Below are positions 62,783 to 64,000 of a stretch of 64,000 bases of DNA, in pieces. How positions within the stretch are numbered: position 1 is the stretch's first letter; every line of letters begins with the position of its first letter. The DNA lies in the NCBI GenBank assembly GCA_016714225.1, contig JADJNS010000031.1, positions 60,079-124,078 of the forward strand, given 5' to 3'. A model generated the notes under the pieces. It made no database searches. It saw only the letters and a program-made list of their open reading frames with translations, and was not told the origin of the DNA. This DNA comes from Archangiaceae bacterium (GTDB lineage: Bacteria > Myxococcota > Myxococcia > Myxococcales > Myxococcaceae). The position numbers and the translations under genes are program-made.

Positions 62783-63280
62783 TCAGCGCATCGCCACGGC
62801 GTCGCGGCCCTGCTGCTTGGCGCGGGTGCACGCCTCTTCGCCGGCGTCGAGCAGGTTGCCGGGCAGCTCTTTGGGCCGCAGCGCGACCACGCCCGCCGAG
62901 ACGGTGATGCGAAAGTCTCCGAAGGCCGAGCTGTGCAGCTCGCGAGACACCGCCTGGCGCAGCCGCTGGGCCAGCCGCATCGCGTGCTCGACCGGCACCT
63001 TCAGCGCCACCGCGAACTCGTCACCACCCACGCGTCCGATGGGCCCCAAGCCGTCGAGCGTCTGCGAAATCATCGACGCTATCCACGCCAGGGCGGCGTC
63101 GACGCGGTCTTTGCCGTGCGAGTCGTTGAGCTCCTGGCACTCGTCGAGGTCGAAGTAGATGAGCGACATCGCGCCGCCGCCCTTGCGGGTGTGGCTGACC
63201 ATCTGGGTCAGCAGCCGCTCGAAGTGGGCTCGCTTGAATGCGCCGGTGAGCAGGTCGATGTGCGGAGCGAAGTCGGTCAC
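62783..63280 (-). CDS. GGDEF-domain diguanylate cyclase-like protein
   Basis: A 165-residue protein that is essentially one GGDEF domain, which makes c-di-GMP from two GTP. Seen: LIYFDLDECQELNDSHGKDRVD (metal-binding Asp and the usual N-D), IGRVGGDEFAVAL with an intact GGDEF, and SAGVVAL. The usual N-terminal sensor is missing. GTG 63280 is set by GAGGGG eight bases upstream; longer frames overlap the upstream gene. The first Phe of the usual D-x-D-x-F-K motif is Cys. Activity is likely but not certain. Confidence 0.87.
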   Translation of the reverse strand: MTDFAPHIDLLTGAFKRAHFERLLTQMVSHTRKGGGAMSLIYFDLDECQELNDSHGKDRVDAALAWIASMISQTLDGLGPIGRVGGDEFAVALKVPVEHAMRLAQRLRQAVSRELHSSAFGDFRITVSAGVVALRPKELPGNLLDAGEEACTRAKQQGRDAVAMR

Positions 63281-63299
63281 AAGCAAACCCCTCTTCAGG

Positions 63300-63911
63300 T
63301 CACGCGCTGGAGGCCTTCTTGGTCTTCTCGGCCGCCTTGTCGAAGCCATCGTAGTGCCGAACGGCCTGATCGCCCACAGACTGAATGTGGTGATTGTTGA
63401 GGTAGGCAGAGATGGGAGCGGCGACCAGCGGAACTGCCTTGCCAATCGCCTCGAGACCGCCCCGCGCCAGCACCATCGAGGCGAGCTTCGCGAGCACCTT
63501 GGGGCTGGCCCGCTGCAGCGGCCCCAGGCCGTTGGCGTAGCCGAACACGTCGAGCAGCTCGGCGCGGGCGCGCTCGGTCTTCAGGTTCACCTTGTAGAGC
63601 GTGGCGATCTCGACCAGCAGCTGCAGCTGCAGCCAGGTCATCACCAGCAGGTCGGGCGGCACCGAGAGCACTCCGAAGATGCCGCTCACCCCGCCCACCA
63701 TCGCAGCCATCGTCTTCTTGTCGTCGATGAAGCGCTGCGCCAGCTCGCGCGGCCCCGCCGAGGGGTAGCGCTGGGTGAGGTCTTCGAGCTTGGTCTTGGC
63801 CCGCTCGGCGTCTTTGGCCACCAGCTCTGACAGGCGCGCGCTGCCCAGCTTGCGCAGGTTCGAGGGGGCGAGCACCGCCACGCGCTCTTTCAAGGTGGTG
63901 AAGACCGACAT
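63300..63911 (-). CDS. EcsC-like protein
   Basis: A 203-residue protein resembling the EcsC family: ELAQRFIDDKKTMAAMVGGVSGIFGVLSVPPDLLVMTWLQLQLLVEIATLYKVNL followed by GYANGLGPLQRASPKVLAKL and, near the end, GKAVPLVAAPISAYLNNHHIQSVGDQAVRHY. Two hydrophobic segments suggest peripheral or integral membrane association. Family function is unclear (EcsC was named from an ABC-transporter operon in Bacillus). It shares direction with the GGDEF gene 20 bp downstream. Confidence 0.8.
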   Translation of the reverse strand: MSVFTTLKERVAVLAPSNLRKLGSARLSELVAKDAERAKTKLEDLTQRYPSAGPRELAQRFIDDKKTMAAMVGGVSGIFGVLSVPPDLLVMTWLQLQLLVEIATLYKVNLKTERARAELLDVFGYANGLGPLQRASPKVLAKLASMVLARGGLEAIGKAVPLVAAPISAYLNNHHIQSVGDQAVRHYDGFDKAAEKTKKASSA

Positions 63912-63915
63912 GCTC

Positions 63916-64000
63916 TAGTACCCGTTCTCGGCGAGGTAGAGGTCGACCAGCGCGCCGTCTTCGAACCAATACTGGTTCGTCTCTTTCTTCGCCCAGCGCG
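63916..64000 (-). CDS. C-terminal fragment of a gene running off the window
   Basis: A 27-residue C-terminal piece (...ALVDLYLAENGY, stop TAG at 63916-63918), open at the right edge. It ends five bases before the start of the EcsC-like gene, so it is the upstream member of the same minus-strand run. Too short to identify. Confidence 0.5.

Noticed and set aside
63916..64000. Identifying the partial gene at the right edge
   Set aside because: Only 27 residues are visible; no motif is distinctive enough.

Overview
The window is very GC-rich, densely coded bacterial chromosome with frequent GTG and occasional TTG starts and many start/stop overlaps (TGATG, ATGA, GTGA). The gene content points to a myxobacterium-like member of the Myxococcota. 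It has two eukaryote-like Ser/Thr kinases, four sensor kinases, two sigma-54 activators, a PEGA-domain protein, and many lipoproteins whose lipobox is followed by a Gly/Ala/Ser or Asp-Ala-Gly linker. This assignment is an inference from style; no rRNA or other phylogenetic marker is present. I saw no tRNA, rRNA, CRISPR array, transposase or phage gene. Mobile-type DNA is limited to small non-coding repeats.

Layout. 1-2340: end of an ammonium transporter, an atypical PII protein lacking the uridylylated tyrosine, and an acyltransferase. 2341-2648: repeat-filled spacer. 2649-8679: secreted and membrane unknowns, a GAF-type histidine kinase and an alpha/beta hydrolase. 8909-15600: START-domain protein, GH38-type glycosidase, GT21-type glucosyltransferase, M23 peptidase and hexapeptide acyltransferase, a set suited to the cell surface and lipids. 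15592-22652: two sensor kinases in tandem, then a Crp-family regulator coupled to an SAHH-like NAD-binding enzyme. 22775-27994: lipoprotein, unknown, a PqqD-like/HlyD fusion, and a sigma-54 activator with PilZ-like and degenerate receiver modules.

28177-35202 is the most interesting block. Six co-directional genes encode an EB_dh-type haem-domain lipoprotein, a small CX4CH lipoprotein, an outer-membrane beta-barrel carrying a CXXCH motif, a Ser/Thr kinase, a mono-haem cytochrome and a MauG-like di-haem peroxidase. They look like a kinase-linked porin-cytochrome redox system. The last gene has its own GTGACAC palindromes and a sigma-54-like promoter.

35391-44414: TPR protein, M3 oligopeptidase, lectin-like lipoprotein, DUF6600-like protein, glycerol kinase and membrane proteins. 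44474-50095: FHA protein, an unknown, and a zincin coupled to a Ser/Thr kinase with a helical-repeat C-terminus. 50132-57569: lipoprotein, MATE exporter, response regulator, PEGA protein, membrane histidine kinase and NtrC-type regulator (possibly a pair). 57643-64000: a protein with a duplicated hydrophobic module and NPYAMG repeats, two secreted proteins, an AAA+ ATPase with a winged-helix-like region, a GGDEF protein, an EcsC-like protein, and the tail of a gene running off the window. A roughly 170-180 bp element with terminal repeats occurs twice (29757-29924, 39620-39802), and other hairpin repeats recur in the spacers.
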